From: Selenomonas sp. oral taxon 920
GTDB lineage: Bacteria > Bacillota > Negativicutes > Selenomonadales > Selenomonadaceae
Direction of reading: 5' to 3'
DNA: 64,000 nt
Assembly: GCF_001717585.1 (NCBI RefSeq)
Contig: NZ_CP017042.1
Coordinates: 1,890,501-1,954,500 of the forward strand
Of the stretch, positions 25,953 to 34,883 are shown one piece after another. How positions within the stretch are numbered: the stretch's first letter is position 1; each line of letters starts with the position of its first letter. Position numbers and translations under genes: made by a program. The notes beneath the pieces are model-generated. The model did not search any database and was not told the origin of the DNA. It was given only the letters and a program-made list of their open reading frames with translations.

Positions 25953-26304
25953 GGGGATGTAATGGTCTCGACGGGGATGGATGGTATGTGGACAGCGAGC
26001 CGGGGGGTCATCAACCCGTTAGTAAGGTGAACCTTTTATTTAAACATAAAAGCAAACGAAGACTACGCTCTGGCGGCTTAAGCCAGCCCCTTTCCGTCTG
26101 CCTCCCGCACGGATGGATAAAGGGGAAAGACGCGGGATACCTGCGAGCCATCGCACGATAACTCGCACGGGAACTCTGTCGTGATCGGTACGTCGCAGCC
26201 TGTCTGCGGGCGGCGGCATACTTAAAGCAGAGCACAGACTGCGCTCGGAGAAATCCATGTAGCATTATCTTCGGACAGGAGTTCGATTCTCCTCATCTCC
26301 ACCA
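25953..26304 (+). ncRNA. ssrA: Transfer-messenger RNA (tmRNA)
   Basis: Rescues stalled ribosomes and tags nascent chains for proteolysis. The 5' end GGGGATG pairs with CATCTCC at the 3' end, before an encoded ACCA. The tRNA-like T arm is GGAGTTCGATTCTCC, and the 5' side carries the conserved GGTCTCGACGGGGATGG. The internal reading frame at 26052-26081 encodes the tag ANEDYALAA followed by TAA, ending in the usual YALAA degron. The length is 352 nt in one piece, not circularly permuted. Confidence 0.97.
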
Positions 26305-26315
26305 ACTCGATTTGT

Positions 26316-26345
26316 AAAGCCGCCCATACGGGCGGCTTTTTGTTG
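26316..26345 (+). terminator. Terminator of ssrA
   Basis: AAAGCCGCCC and GGGCGGCTTT form a 10-bp stem with a 4-base loop, continuing into a T-run. Confidence 0.92.
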
Positions 26346-26393
26346 TGCATACAAAAAGAGCACCACCGAATTTCTTCGCGGGCGCTCTGCTCA

Positions 26394-27053
26394 TTACAGA
26401 TTATTCTTCAACTTCTCCAGATCGGGGAAGAGTTCGCCGATGGAGTCGGAGAGACCCTCGCTCGGTTCGAGGATTTCGAGGACGGGACGCATGGTCTCGC
26501 GAAACCGTGCGTCATCCTGCATGAGTGTGAGAACTGCGCTCGTGTTGAGCGCGTCGGCGAGTGCGGAGTGCTGACTCCCCTCGAATCTGCGTCCCATCGC
26601 ACCGAGCGCGTGCTTCAAGGCAAGGCTGTTGTGCAGCCCCAAGCGATCATCGAATGCCTGCTGCAGGTCGACCCAGCGCGTATCGAGCCAGTTCACATCG
26701 AAGTCGGGCAGCTTCAGCCGGCATTCCTTGCGCAGCTGCTTGATATCGGACATGCTCCACGAGTAGATCTTCGTCTCTGATTCGCCGATCCAGTTGACGA
26801 ATGAATGAAAGCGCTCGGCAAATACGGGATGTCCCGCAACCTTCTCCTGGGTGATGCCCGTGAGCTCGGTGATGTGCTTCTTCACCATCCCGTACTCAGG
26901 GCAGACGTAGCACTGGAACTCATCCTCCTGTTCAAAGTTCTCGTTGAGTCGAACGGCGCCGATCTCGATGATCTCCCCGTTGAGTTTTCTGCGGATTTCC
27001 CTGTGTTCCTTCGCGACAGGGTTCATCTCCAAGTCTACAACGATGTGTTTCAT
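26394..27053 (-). CDS. DEDDh 3'-5' exonuclease (KapD/DnaQ-like)
   Basis: Stand-alone nuclease of 219 residues. The DEDDh metal and catalytic residues are all visible: D7 and E9 (VVDLEMNP), D103 (WSMSDIKQL), H162 and D167 (HSALADA). The family includes proofreading epsilon-like subunits, RNases and KapD-like proteins; the substrate cannot be assigned. The ATG at 27053 follows AAGGA at suitable spacing; a TTG two codons upstream is less likely. The gene converges on ssrA and has its own promoter at 27159-27187. It is of interest because PolC in this window lacks a proofreading domain. Confidence 0.85.
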   Translation of the reverse strand: MKHIVVDLEMNPVAKEHREIRRKLNGEIIEIGAVRLNENFEQEDEFQCYVCPEYGMVKKHITELTGITQEKVAGHPVFAERFHSFVNWIGESETKIYSWSMSDIKQLRKECRLKLPDFDVNWLDTRWVDLQQAFDDRLGLHNSLALKHALGAMGRRFEGSQHSALADALNTSAVLTLMQDDARFRETMRPVLEILEPSEGLSDSIGELFPDLEKLKNNL

Positions 27054-27158
27054 GAGCAATCCTTACTTTCGAAAAAATCTGCCGCAAATGACGCACGGCA
27101 GACGGTGTTGCGGTATTCTATGACGCCGCCATATGGGCGCGCGTTTTCTGTTAAAAAT

Positions 27159-27187
27159 ATCATAGCATAAAGTTTTCAGAAAATCAA
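27159..27187 (-). promoter_or_regulatory. Promoter of the DEDDh exonuclease gene
   Basis: On the minus strand TTGATT (27182-27187), a 17-base spacer and TATGAT (27159-27164), within the AT-rich 226-base gap that separates it from the divergent MFS gene. Confidence 0.6.
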
Positions 27188-27279
27188 TGTCTAGGTATTT
27201 CGTCCCGGGGTTTTTGTTTCATTTTCTAAAAAACGTGGTAGAATACAGGTAAGATTTGCTGATGGAAAGAGGTGCTGCC

Positions 27280-28476
27280 ATGACTTGGAAACTGGTTCTC
27301 GCCCTGCTCACGTGCAACGTACTCTTCATGTCGGCAAGCTATACGATGATCATTCCATTCCTGCCGATGTATCTGACCATCGAACTCGGCGTGGACGATG
27401 CCGCAGTCAATCTCTGGGCGGGGCTGGCGTTCTCCGTGACCTTCCTCATCTCGGCGGTGATGGCGCCGATCTGGGGGCGCATTGCTGACCGCAAAGGAAA
27501 GCGTCTCATGGCGATGCGCGCGAGTCTTCTCATCTCGATCAGCTATCTGCTCGGCGGTATTGTCACCTCGCCCGAACAGCTCATCGTCGTACGCGTCTTT
27601 CAGGGTTTTGCCTCGGGGCTATGGCCGATGGATCTCGCCATCATGACGCTCTATGCGCCGCGCGAACGGCTCGGTTTCTCGCTCGGCATCATGCAGGGCA
27701 CTCTCACGGCAGGCGGAGTTGTAGGGCCTCTGCTCGGCGGCGTGCTCGCGGAGGCGTTCGGCATGCGTGCGAGTTTCTACATCGGCGGTCTGGCGCTCTT
27801 CATCAACTTTCTTGCCTTTACGTTTATCATCAAAGAACCGCCGATGCCGAAAAATACCGTGCCGCTTACGGCAGAGGAAAAAAATCCGACGCACCTCTGG
27901 CACATCCCGATCCTGCGCACGATGATGATTGTGAGCACGCTCGCACAAATGGTGCTCTATATCCTCATGCCCGTCATCACGACCTACATCAAGGCACTTG
28001 CGGGCTCCATGGACAACATCGTCTTTGTCGCAGGTGCGGTATTCTCTCTCAGCGGGATCGCGGGGGCAATTGCCGCACCGCTCTGGGGCATCTACGGCAC
28101 GCGGCGCACCTACTTCAACTCCATGTTCCTCGCCATGCTGTTCGGAGGAATCATGTTCACCCTGCAGGGCATTCCCGATACGCTCATGCCGTTCGCCGTC
28201 ATGCAGTTCGGCGTTGGGCTCTTTATCGCAGGGATTCAGCCCTCGCTGAACGCAATCATTGCCCAGCATACCCCCCCGCAGCTCAAAGGAAGCGTCTTTG
28301 GGCTTCTCTTTTCCGCACAGCAAATTGGCGGCGCAACGGGACCGCTCCTCGGCGGCATCGTCGCAACCTACCTCGGCATGCACTATCTTTTCCCGACGGC
28401 AGGCGCGATCCTCCTCCTGCTCGCACTGTTTGTCCGGTGGAGATATATCATGAAAAGGCACGCAGCGACGGAGTAA
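27280..28476 (+). CDS. Major facilitator superfamily transporter
   Basis: Predicted 12-helix inner-membrane exporter of 398 residues. The loop between helices 2 and 3 carries the MFS signature (PIWGRIADRKGKRLMAMRAS), and GGVVGPLLGG in helix 5 resembles motif C of drug:proton antiporters. Each half starts with a motif that fits the antiporter group, so drug or metabolite efflux is likely; the substrate is unknown. The ATG at 27280, preceded by AAAGAGGT, is chosen over one 24 bases upstream. The gene is monocistronic, ending at a bidirectional terminator. Confidence 0.85.
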   Translation: MTWKLVLALLTCNVLFMSASYTMIIPFLPMYLTIELGVDDAAVNLWAGLAFSVTFLISAVMAPIWGRIADRKGKRLMAMRASLLISISYLLGGIVTSPEQLIVVRVFQGFASGLWPMDLAIMTLYAPRERLGFSLGIMQGTLTAGGVVGPLLGGVLAEAFGMRASFYIGGLALFINFLAFTFIIKEPPMPKNTVPLTAEEKNPTHLWHIPILRTMMIVSTLAQMVLYILMPVITTYIKALAGSMDNIVFVAGAVFSLSGIAGAIAAPLWGIYGTRRTYFNSMFLAMLFGGIMFTLQGIPDTLMPFAVMQFGVGLFIAGIQPSLNAIIAQHTPPQLKGSVFGLLFSAQQIGGATGPLLGGIVATYLGMHYLFPTAGAILLLLALFVRWRYIMKRHAATE

Positions 28477-28480
28477 TTTT

Positions 28481-28530
28481 ATGCATACGAAAAGGGAATG
28501 CCCGCGCGGGCATTCCCTTTTCATATGCAT
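28481..28530. terminator. Bidirectional terminator between the MFS gene and leuB
   Basis: Long inverted repeat centred near 28505, with core arms AAAAGGGAATGCCCG/CGGGCATTCCCTTTT and outer arms ATGCATA/TATGCAT. A- and T-runs on both sides serve both convergent genes. Confidence 0.9.
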
Positions 28531-28533
28531 ACT

Positions 28534-29607
28534 TTACAAATGGGCAAGCACGGCATCGGTCATTTCGGTTGTGCCGACCTTCGTACAGCCGCTTCCCTCG
28601 ATGTAGATGTCAGCCGTGCGCTTGCCGTCCGCAAGTGCCGCATCCACCGCAGCCTCGACAGCGTCCGCCGCAGCTTCTTCGCGCAGAGCGTAGCGCAGGA
28701 GCATCGCCGCCGAGAGAATCGTCCCGAGCGGGTTTGCGATGCCCTGCCCTGCGATGTCAGGCGCACTGCCGTGGATCGGCTCAAAGAGGCTCGTTCCCGT
28801 ACCGATGGATGCAGACGGCATCAGGCCAATCGAGCCGCCGATCACCGCCGCCTCATCCGAGAGGATATCGCCGAAGAGGTTGCCCGTCACGATCACATCG
28901 AACTGCGTCGGACGCACGGCAAGCTGCATGGCGCAGTTGTCCACATAGAGATGGTCGAGGACGACATCGCCGTACTCCGGTGCAAGTGTCGTCACCGTGC
29001 GTCGCCAGAGCCGCGAGGTCGCGAGCACGTTCGCCTTGTCCACGGACGTGACCTTGCCGCGGCGCAGACGTGCCGTCTCGAACGCGAGACGTGCGATGCG
29101 CTCCACCTCGGGCACGGAGTAGTTCTCCATGTCCCACGCACGCTCTGCACCATCCACCTGCTCGGACTCGCATTTCTCTCCGAAGTAGATGCCGCCGATC
29201 AGCTCGCGCACGATGACGAGATCGACACCGCGTACGAGTTCCGGCTTCAGCGGCGAGTGCTCGATAAGTGCATCCGCGACCTTCACGGGGCGCAGATTTG
29301 CATAGAGGCCAAGCCCCTTGCGCAGTCCCAGAATCGCACGCTCGGGGCGCAGGGCAGGCTCCACACTGTCCCACTTCGTCCCGCCGACCGCACCGAAGAG
29401 TACGCCGTCCGATGCCTTGCAGACCGCGAGTGTGTCCTCAGGCAGCGGCGTGCCGAATTTATCGTATGCCGTACCGCCCGCGTCGCGCGTCTCGTACGTC
29501 AGCCCGAGTGAGAATTTCGCATCGACCGCCTGCAGCACGCGCACGGCTTCCGTTGTGATCTCCTGCCCAATGCCGTCGCCGGGGACGACTGCAATCTTAT
29601 ACGCCAT
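28534..29607 (-). CDS. leuB: 3-isopropylmalate dehydrogenase
   Basis: Oxidative decarboxylation of 3-isopropylmalate in leucine synthesis, NAD-dependent. Motifs include [22 protein letters not shown], the arginine-rich [20 protein letters not shown] and [18 protein letters not shown]. It has 357 residues. The ATG at 29607 overlaps the end of leuD by 11 bases. It is the last gene of the leuCDB unit. Confidence 0.96.
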   Translation of the reverse strand: MAYKIAVVPGDGIGQEITTEAVRVLQAVDAKFSLGLTYETRDAGGTAYDKFGTPLPEDTLAVCKASDGVLFGAVGGTKWDSVEPALRPERAILGLRKGLGLYANLRPVKVADALIEHSPLKPELVRGVDLVIVRELIGGIYFGEKCESEQVDGAERAWDMENYSVPEVERIARLAFETARLRRGKVTSVDKANVLATSRLWRRTVTTLAPEYGDVVLDHLYVDNCAMQLAVRPTQFDVIVTGNLFGDILSDEAAVIGGSIGLMPSASIGTGTSLFEPIHGSAPDIAGQGIANPLGTILSAAMLLRYALREEAAADAVEAAVDAALADGKRTADIYIEGSGCTKVGTTEMTDAVLAHL

Positions 29608-30103
29608 GACGGAAGCCCCCATTCTCACGAATATAGTTCAGCAGACCGCCCGCACGCGCGATGTCCTGCACGAATCCCGGCAGGGGATGCGCGTGGAACG
29701 TGTCGCCCGTCGTCAGATTTTCGATCGCACCCGTCGCCGTGTCCACGCGCAGACGGTCGCCCGCACTGATCTTCTCCACCGCGTCGCCGATCTCAAGGAG
29801 CGGCAGACCGATATTGATGCCGTTGCGGTAGAAGATGCGCGCAAAGCTCGCCGCGATCACGACAGGCACGCCCGACGCCGCAATCGCAATCGGTGCGTGC
29901 TCACGCGAAGAGCCGCAGCCGAAATTGCGTCCGCCGACCATGATGTCGCCCTCTGCCACGTTCCCGGCGAACGTCGTGTCGATGTCCTCCATGCAGTGCG
30001 CCGCGAGCGCTTTCGGTTCGAACGTGTTGAGATAACGCGCGGGAATGATAACGTCCGTGTCGATGTTGTCGCCGTAGCGCCAGACCTTTCCCTCGAACAT
30101 CAT
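29597..30103 (-). CDS. leuD: 3-isopropylmalate dehydratase small subunit
   Basis: Swivelling domain of the isopropylmalate isomerase. [20 protein letters not shown] and the [14 protein letters not shown] motif define the family (168 residues, the short archaeal/Firmicutes form). Two adjacent ATG codons follow AGGAGG; the second, at 30100, has the better spacing. The start overlaps the leuC stop. Confidence 0.95.
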   Translation of the reverse strand: MMFEGKVWRYGDNIDTDVIIPARYLNTFEPKALAAHCMEDIDTTFAGNVAEGDIMVGGRNFGCGSSREHAPIAIAASGVPVVIAASFARIFYRNGINIGLPLLEIGDAVEKISAGDRLRVDTATGAIENLTTGDTFHAHPLPGFVQDIARAGGLLNYIRENGGFRHGV

Positions 30104-31362
30104 GCCACCTCCTCAGGGGCTGCAATCCGCCCCAGTATCGCACTCGCCGCCGCAACGTGCGGACCTGCGAGATAGACCTCGCTGTCGACGTGTCCCATGC
30201 GTCCGCGGAAATTGCGGTTCGTCGTCGAAACGCAGCGCTCACCAGCCGCGAGAATGCCCATGTAGCCGCCGAGACACGGCCCGCAGGTCGGTGTGGAGAT
30301 CGCCGCACCCGCCTCCATGAAGATCTCGAGGTAGCCGCGCCGCATCGACTCCTGATAGACCCACGGCGAACCGGGAATGACAATGCAGCGCACGCGCTCA
30401 TGCACCGTATGCCCCTTGAGGATCTTCGCCGCGATCTCCATGTCCTCGAGCCGTCCGTTCGTACACGAGCCGATCACCACCTGATCAATCACAATCGGCT
30501 CTGCGATATCCATGACGCGTTTCGTGTTCTCCGGCAGATGCGGGAACGAGACAACGGGGCGCAGCTCGCTGAGGTTGATCTCCACCGTGCGTGCGTACTG
30601 CGCGTCGGGGTCCGGGTTCACGGGCTCAAACACGCCCGTCATGCGCCCCTCGACGTATTCCTTGCACACATCATCGTACGGGAAAATGCCGTTCTTCGCG
30701 CCCGCCTCGATTGCCATATTGGCAATCGTCAAACGGTCGGTCATCGTGAGATCCGCCACGCCCTCGCCCGTGAACTCAAGGCTCTGATAGAGCGCGCCGT
30801 CCACGCCGATCATGCCGATCAGCGTGAGGATCACATCCTTGCCGCTGATGTCGGCAGGCTTCTTTCCCGTCAAATGCACATTGATCGCCTCAGGCACCTT
30901 GAACCACGCCTCACCCGTCGCCATGCCGACCGCCAGATCAGTCGTGCCGACACCCGTCGAGAAGCCGTTCACCGCGCCGTAGGTGCAGGTGTGCGAGTCC
31001 GCGCCGATCGTCAGCATGCCGGGGCCGACAATGCCCTTCTCGGGGAGAATAACGTGTTCGATGCCGACACGCCCCTGTTCATAGTAGTGCAGGATGTCAT
31101 GTTTGCGTGCAAAGTCACGCATGATCTTCGCCAGCTCCGAGGACTTGATGTCCTTTGCCGGCTGGAAATGGTCGGGGATCAGCGCGATCTTCGTCCGGTC
31201 GAAGACGGGGCGGCCCGTCTTTTCAAACTCCTTGATCGACGGGGGCCCCGTCACATCGTTTGCGAGCACCATGTCGAGCCTGCAGGTGACGAGCTGCCCC
31301 GCCTCAACATGATCCAGCCCCGCATGGCGTGCGAGAATCTTCTCGCTCATATTCATGCCCAT
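30100..31362 (-). CDS. leuC: 3-isopropylmalate dehydratase large subunit
   Basis: Aconitase-family [4Fe-4S] enzyme of 420 residues. Cluster cysteines are in VIGSCTNGR and [23 protein letters not shown] is also present. AGGAGG lies five bases before the ATG. Upstream, a terminator-like hairpin (31418-31455) and a stem-loop (31382-31408) separate it from ilvC, so leuCDB expression may be partly uncoupled from ilvNC. Confidence 0.96.
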   Translation of the reverse strand: MGMNMSEKILARHAGLDHVEAGQLVTCRLDMVLANDVTGPPSIKEFEKTGRPVFDRTKIALIPDHFQPAKDIKSSELAKIMRDFARKHDILHYYEQGRVGIEHVILPEKGIVGPGMLTIGADSHTCTYGAVNGFSTGVGTTDLAVGMATGEAWFKVPEAINVHLTGKKPADISGKDVILTLIGMIGVDGALYQSLEFTGEGVADLTMTDRLTIANMAIEAGAKNGIFPYDDVCKEYVEGRMTGVFEPVNPDPDAQYARTVEINLSELRPVVSFPHLPENTKRVMDIAEPIVIDQVVIGSCTNGRLEDMEIAAKILKGHTVHERVRCIVIPGSPWVYQESMRRGYLEIFMEAGAAISTPTCGPCLGGYMGILAAGERCVSTTNRNFRGRMGHVDSEVYLAGPHVAAASAILGRIAAPEEVA

Positions 31363-31381
31363 ATTGCCCTCCTAAAATCCT

Positions 31382-31408
31382 CCGAGATGGCAGGCTTTCC
31401 CATCTCCG
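31382..31408 (-). promoter_or_regulatory. Stem-loop upstream of leuC
   Basis: On the minus strand CGGAGATGG and CCATCTCGG form an 8-9 bp stem with a 9-base loop, ending about 10 bases before the leuC Shine-Dalgarno sequence. It has no T-run. Confidence 0.4.
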
Positions 31409-31417
31409 AAGTCTTTG

Positions 31418-31455
31418 AAAAAAGAAGTCTCTCCGCGTGGAAAGACTTCTTTTTC
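31418..31455 (-). terminator. Terminator or attenuator between ilvC and leuC
   Basis: A perfect 12-bp stem (31419-31430 with 31443-31454) with A/T ends and a 12-base loop, followed on the minus strand by a T-run. No promoter of good quality was seen between it and leuC, so partial read-through is the simplest way to express leuCDB. Confidence 0.8.
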
Positions 31456-31481
31456 ATATAGAATAGAGAATCAGCGATTTC

Positions 31482-32495
31482 TTAGAATTCGAGTTCTTTC
31501 TTGTCACGCAGCCACGGCATCATATTGCGCAGCTGTGCGCCAACCTGCTCGATCTGATGCTCCTTGTGGAGACGGCGCTGTGCGAGGAAGTTCGCACGGC
31601 CGGCGGCACGGTTCTCGAGCAGCCAGTTGCGGGCGAAGGTGCCGTCCTGGATCTCTTTGAGAACCTTCTTCATCTCTTTCTTCGTCTCCTCCGTGATGAT
31701 GCGCGGTCCGATCATGTAGTCACCGTACTCCGCCGTGTCGGAACAGGACTGGCGCATCTTCGTCATGCCGCCCTCGTAGCAGAGATCGACGATGAGCTTC
31801 ATCTCATGGAAGCACTCGAAGTACGCCATCTCAGGCGGATAACCGGCCTCGACGAGCACCTCGAAGCCCGTCTGCATGAGCTGGCAGACACCGCCCATGA
31901 GCACGCACTGCTCACCGAAGAGATCCTCCTCCGTCTCGTCGCGGAACGTCGTCTGGAGCACGCCGGAGCGCGTCGAACCAACGCCGCGCGCATAGGCGAG
32001 CGCGATCTCAAAGCACTTGCCCGTCTCATCCTTCTCGACGGCAAAAACGGCCGGAACGCCCGAGCCCTCCGTGAACGTACGGCGGACGAGGTGACCGGGA
32101 CCCTTCGGCGCAACCATGAACACATCGACACCCTCGGGCGGGACGATCTGCTTGAAGTGAATGTTGAAGCCGTGTGCGAATGCGAGTGCACTGCCCTTCT
32201 TCAGGTTCGGACCGATCTCTTCCTTATAGACATCCGCCTGCTTCTCATCGGGAATGAGCACCATCGTGATGTCTGCCTGCTTGACCGCCTCGGCAACCGT
32301 CGCGACCTTCAGCCCGTGCGCCTCTGCCTTTTCCTTGGACTTCGAGCCGGCATAGAGACCGACAACGACATTCACGCCGCTTTCCTTGAGGTTCAGCGCA
32401 TGTGCATGCCCCTGACTGCCGTAGCCGATGATGGCAACCGTCTTGCCCTCAATCGCACTCCAGTTGACATCCTGATCATAGTAAGTTTTTGCCAT
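31482..32495 (-). CDS. ilvC: Ketol-acid reductoisomerase
   Basis: Second common step of valine and isoleucine synthesis, NAD(P)H- and Mg-dependent. The N-terminal Rossmann motif is [17 protein letters not shown], followed by FAHGFNIHF and the knotted C-terminal domain with [11 protein letters not shown]. It has 337 residues (class I). The ATG at 32495 follows GGGAGTACT and overlaps the last 20 bases of ilvN. Confidence 0.96.
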   Translation of the reverse strand: MAKTYYDQDVNWSAIEGKTVAIIGYGSQGHAHALNLKESGVNVVVGLYAGSKSKEKAEAHGLKVATVAEAVKQADITMVLIPDEKQADVYKEEIGPNLKKGSALAFAHGFNIHFKQIVPPEGVDVFMVAPKGPGHLVRRTFTEGSGVPAVFAVEKDETGKCFEIALAYARGVGSTRSGVLQTTFRDETEEDLFGEQCVLMGGVCQLMQTGFEVLVEAGYPPEMAYFECFHEMKLIVDLCYEGGMTKMRQSCSDTAEYGDYMIGPRIITEETKKEMKKVLKEIQDGTFARNWLLENRAAGRANFLAQRRLHKEHQIEQVGAQLRNMMPWLRDKKELEF

Positions 32496-33006
32496 AGTAC
32501 TCCCGCTCCTCACAATGCTCATAAATTGTGTGTTCCCCTCGCTCGAGCGCAATGAGCCCCGTGCGGATAACCTCGACGATCCCATAGGGTTTGATTACCT
32601 TGAGGAACGCCGTCACCTTGTCATCGCTGCCCGTGATCTCAAAAATGATCGAGGCGGACTCCACATCGACGACGTGCGCACGGAACAGTTCCCCCATCTT
32701 CAGCACGTCCAGGCGATTGTCGTCGTCCGCCCGCACCTTGATGAATGTCATGCCGCGGCATGCCGCGTTCTTTTCATCCAACCGCTGAACCGCCCGCACG
32801 ACGGGCATCTTTTCCAGCTGCTTGATCATTTGCTCGACGAGATTTCCATCTCCCTGCATCACAACCGTGATGCGTGAGAAATCCGGCGACTCCGTCACGC
32901 CGACAGACAGGCTGTCGATGTTGAACTCGCGCCGCGAAAACATACTCACGACGCGCACCAGAACCCCCGTCTGGTTCTCCACAAAGACGGACAGCACATG
33001 TTTCAT
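32476..33006 (-). CDS. ilvN: Acetolactate synthase regulatory (small) subunit
   Basis: Binds the catalytic subunit and confers valine feedback. An N-terminal ACT domain ([20 protein letters not shown]) is followed by the ALS small-subunit C-terminal domain; 176 residues in total. The ATG at 33006 after GAGAGGAG is preferred over longer starts. No ilvB catalytic-subunit gene is next to it, which is unusual since ilvB normally precedes ilvN. Confidence 0.94.
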   Translation of the reverse strand: MKHVLSVFVENQTGVLVRVVSMFSRREFNIDSLSVGVTESPDFSRITVVMQGDGNLVEQMIKQLEKMPVVRAVQRLDEKNAACRGMTFIKVRADDDNRLDVLKMGELFRAHVVDVESASIIFEITGSDDKVTAFLKVIKPYGIVEVIRTGLIALERGEHTIYEHCEEREYYGKNLL

Positions 33007-33063
33007 ATGAAAAAACTCCTCTCCGCCGCGCCGCAAGACTGCTCTGTATGGGAAAACTCCTTC

Positions 33064-33092
33064 ATTATCGCCCACACATGAGTATTTGTCAA
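33064..33092 (-). promoter_or_regulatory. Promoter of the ilvNC-leuCDB operon
   Basis: On the minus strand a perfect TTGACA (33087-33092), a 17-base spacer and GATAAT (33064-33069). The leader to ilvN is only about 50 bases, too short for a T-box or a leader-peptide attenuator. Confidence 0.8.
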
Positions 33093-33134
33093 TATGTTTT
33101 GGGCGATTCCTCATGTATACGCACGTGTGCGCCC

Positions 33135-34064
33135 CTAGACGCGCACCTCGAAATGCGGCTTCTCCTCTGTCTCCTTCGTCTGTGTGGGGGATCCTGCAGG
33201 AGGTTTCTGCGTGAGCGGCTGTGTCGTCGGCACAGGTTTCGGCACTGGCGGCGGGGATTGCGGCAGCTTCCTGCGCGGCAGGGCGGCGGTCTTCTGCGGT
33301 GCCGCTTGCGGTTCCTCCTGCGTCAGCCGTGCAAGTGCCTCGCCCGCCGTCAGCCCCGTGAACTCGGGCAGGAGCTCGCTGTGTGTATCGCGCGCACGCC
33401 GTGTACGTGCAGCCGCTGCAAGGAGCTCGTCATGTGTGCCGTCCTCCGCTGCGGTGTAGGACATCTTATGCCTGTGTGGTTCTGCCGCCGGGACCGCATT
33501 CTCCCTGTCATGCGCCAGAATGCGCTCCCCGAGCGACGTGTCTTCCGTCCCCGCCTCCACGGGCTTTTTCTGCGCGAACTTGCGGAAGAACACGATTCCA
33601 AGCACAAGCGCAGCAGCAATCATCCCCGCCCAGTAGAGCCCGCTCGTTGCCGTGTAGGACTGCGGTGCCTGCGGCGGCTTCTGCTCTGTATTCGCAAGCT
33701 GCTGCCGAAGCGCCGCGTTCTCCTGCGCCATATCGAGACCATTTGTGACATCCGCACCCGTCTGTCCCTCGGCCTTCGTCCCGTGATCCACCTTCGATGC
33801 GGAGGTGCTCACATGATCCCCCTTCGCCGCATCCGTACGCGCGCCGGCATTTGGGCGTTCTGCAGCATTCTTCTCCTTCGGTGTACCCGTTGTTGTCTTG
33901 GAGAGTGCGCCGTTTCCCTGCGCCACCGAGTCACGCGCCTGCTGCTCCGCCTGCGCATCACCCGTTGTATGCGTCTGATTTGCCTGTGCGTCACGCGCCG
34001 CATCGCCGAGCGTGATCTTCGGCGGTGTCGGGGGTGTCGGCGGTGTCGGCGGTGTAATCGCCAT
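33135..34064 (-). CDS. Proline-rich single-pass membrane protein, function unknown
   Basis: A 309-residue protein beginning with four TPP-type repeats (MAITPPTPPTPPTPP), then a polar, glutamine- and alanine-rich segment, one membrane helix at about residues 143-160 (GLYWAGMIAAALVLGIVFF) and a basic, proline-rich tail (PQSPPPVPKPVPTTQPLTQ). Sequence complexity is low outside the helix. No enzyme motif is visible, and no signal peptide precedes the helix. AAAGGAG precedes the ATG. A structural or scaffold role at the cell envelope is possible but unproven. Confidence 0.7.
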   Translation of the reverse strand: MAITPPTPPTPPTPPKITLGDAARDAQANQTHTTGDAQAEQQARDSVAQGNGALSKTTTGTPKEKNAAERPNAGARTDAAKGDHVSTSASKVDHGTKAEGQTGADVTNGLDMAQENAALRQQLANTEQKPPQAPQSYTATSGLYWAGMIAAALVLGIVFFRKFAQKKPVEAGTEDTSLGERILAHDRENAVPAAEPHRHKMSYTAAEDGTHDELLAAAARTRRARDTHSELLPEFTGLTAGEALARLTQEEPQAAPQKTAALPRRKLPQSPPPVPKPVPTTQPLTQKPPAGSPTQTKETEEKPHFEVRV

Positions 34065-34130
34065 AGCAGGGCTCCTTTCTCATCAAATTGCTCTCTCTAC
34101 TATAGCAGAAAAATCTCTTCGGCGAAACAG

Positions 34131-34163
34131 AAAAAGCGTCCCGCCGATCACAGGACGCTTTTA
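34131..34163 (-). terminator. Terminator of the methyltransferase gene
   Basis: On the minus strand AAAAGCGTCC and GGACGCTTTT form the stem with an 11-base loop, followed by T-rich sequence. It also has an A/T run on the other side. Confidence 0.85.
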
Positions 34164-34180
34164 TGATGTCGAAACGATTA

Positions 34181-34807
34181 TTACGCCTTATACGCCCGAA
34201 CGTTCAGACGGTCATGCGCCAAATCCTCGTCGATCTCCACGCGTGCAAATCCCGCGCCTGTGAGCAGTGCCTCAAGTTCCTCACCCGTATAGACAGACAG
34301 TCCATCAACGAGTTTCTGCCACTTTTCATGTGCGCCCGTCTTTCCGCTTGTTTCGTTCGTTATCATAAACACGCCGCCCGCTTTCAGCACACGATGAATT
34401 TCGGTAAAGCAGCGTGCAATCTCCGGCCAGAAATACACCGTTTCGAACGCCGTCACAACGTCAAACTGTTCATTCTCAAAGGGCAGCTCCAGTACATTCC
34501 CCTGCACGATCTCACAGCGTCCCGCATCAATCGCCGCACGATTCACCTCACGCGCCTTCGCTACGGAGACCGTTGAATAGTCCAGCCCCGTCACATGCCC
34601 CTCGTCCACCATCCGCAGGAACACGGCGACGTTCGCACCACCGCCGCAGCCGCAGTCAAGCACCTGCTCATTCCCTTGCAGGTCGAGATGCGAAAAGCCC
34701 CACGCCGCAATGCCCGCATGACCGCGATTCATCATGGCGATGACAAATTTCCCCATCTTCCCTTGAGGGTTTCCCATATTGCTGAAAAATTTACGAAGCA
34801 AGCCCAT
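34181..34807 (-). CDS. Class I SAM-dependent methyltransferase
   Basis: A 208-residue Methyltransf_11-type enzyme. Motif I is VLDCGCGGGANVAVFL, followed by the GLDYSTVSVAKAREV acidic loop and FDVVTAFETVYFWPE. The N-terminus (MGLLRKFFSNMGNPQGKMG) resembles small-molecule methyltransferases of anaerobes. The substrate is unknown. The ATG at 34807 has AAGGAGGAG upstream; longer starts lack support. It follows ddh after a terminator. Confidence 0.82.
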   Translation of the reverse strand: MGLLRKFFSNMGNPQGKMGKFVIAMMNRGHAGIAAWGFSHLDLQGNEQVLDCGCGGGANVAVFLRMVDEGHVTGLDYSTVSVAKAREVNRAAIDAGRCEIVQGNVLELPFENEQFDVVTAFETVYFWPEIARCFTEIHRVLKAGGVFMITNETSGKTGAHEKWQKLVDGLSVYTGEELEALLTGAGFARVEIDEDLAHDRLNVRAYKA

Positions 34808-34849
34808 GCTGCTCCTCCTTTCTGCGAATGCCGCAGCACCAATACAAAA

Positions 34850-34877
34850 GTGCCCCGTGCAAAAATGCACGAGACAC
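34850..34877 (-). terminator. Terminator of ddh
   Basis: On the minus strand a stem with core CGTGCA/TGCACG, extended by outer GTG/CAC pairs, is followed by TTTTGTATT. It stands seven bases after the ddh stop. Confidence 0.7.
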
Positions 34878-34883
34878 TGGATT

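Noticed and set aside
25376-26161. A plus-strand open frame entering the tmRNA
   Set aside because: It runs antisense to lpxC and then through the ssrA gene, whose RNA features are clear.
33007-33063. A T-box or leader-peptide attenuator before ilvN
   Set aside because: The leader is about 50 bases and contains no specifier loop, T-box motif or run of branched-chain codons.
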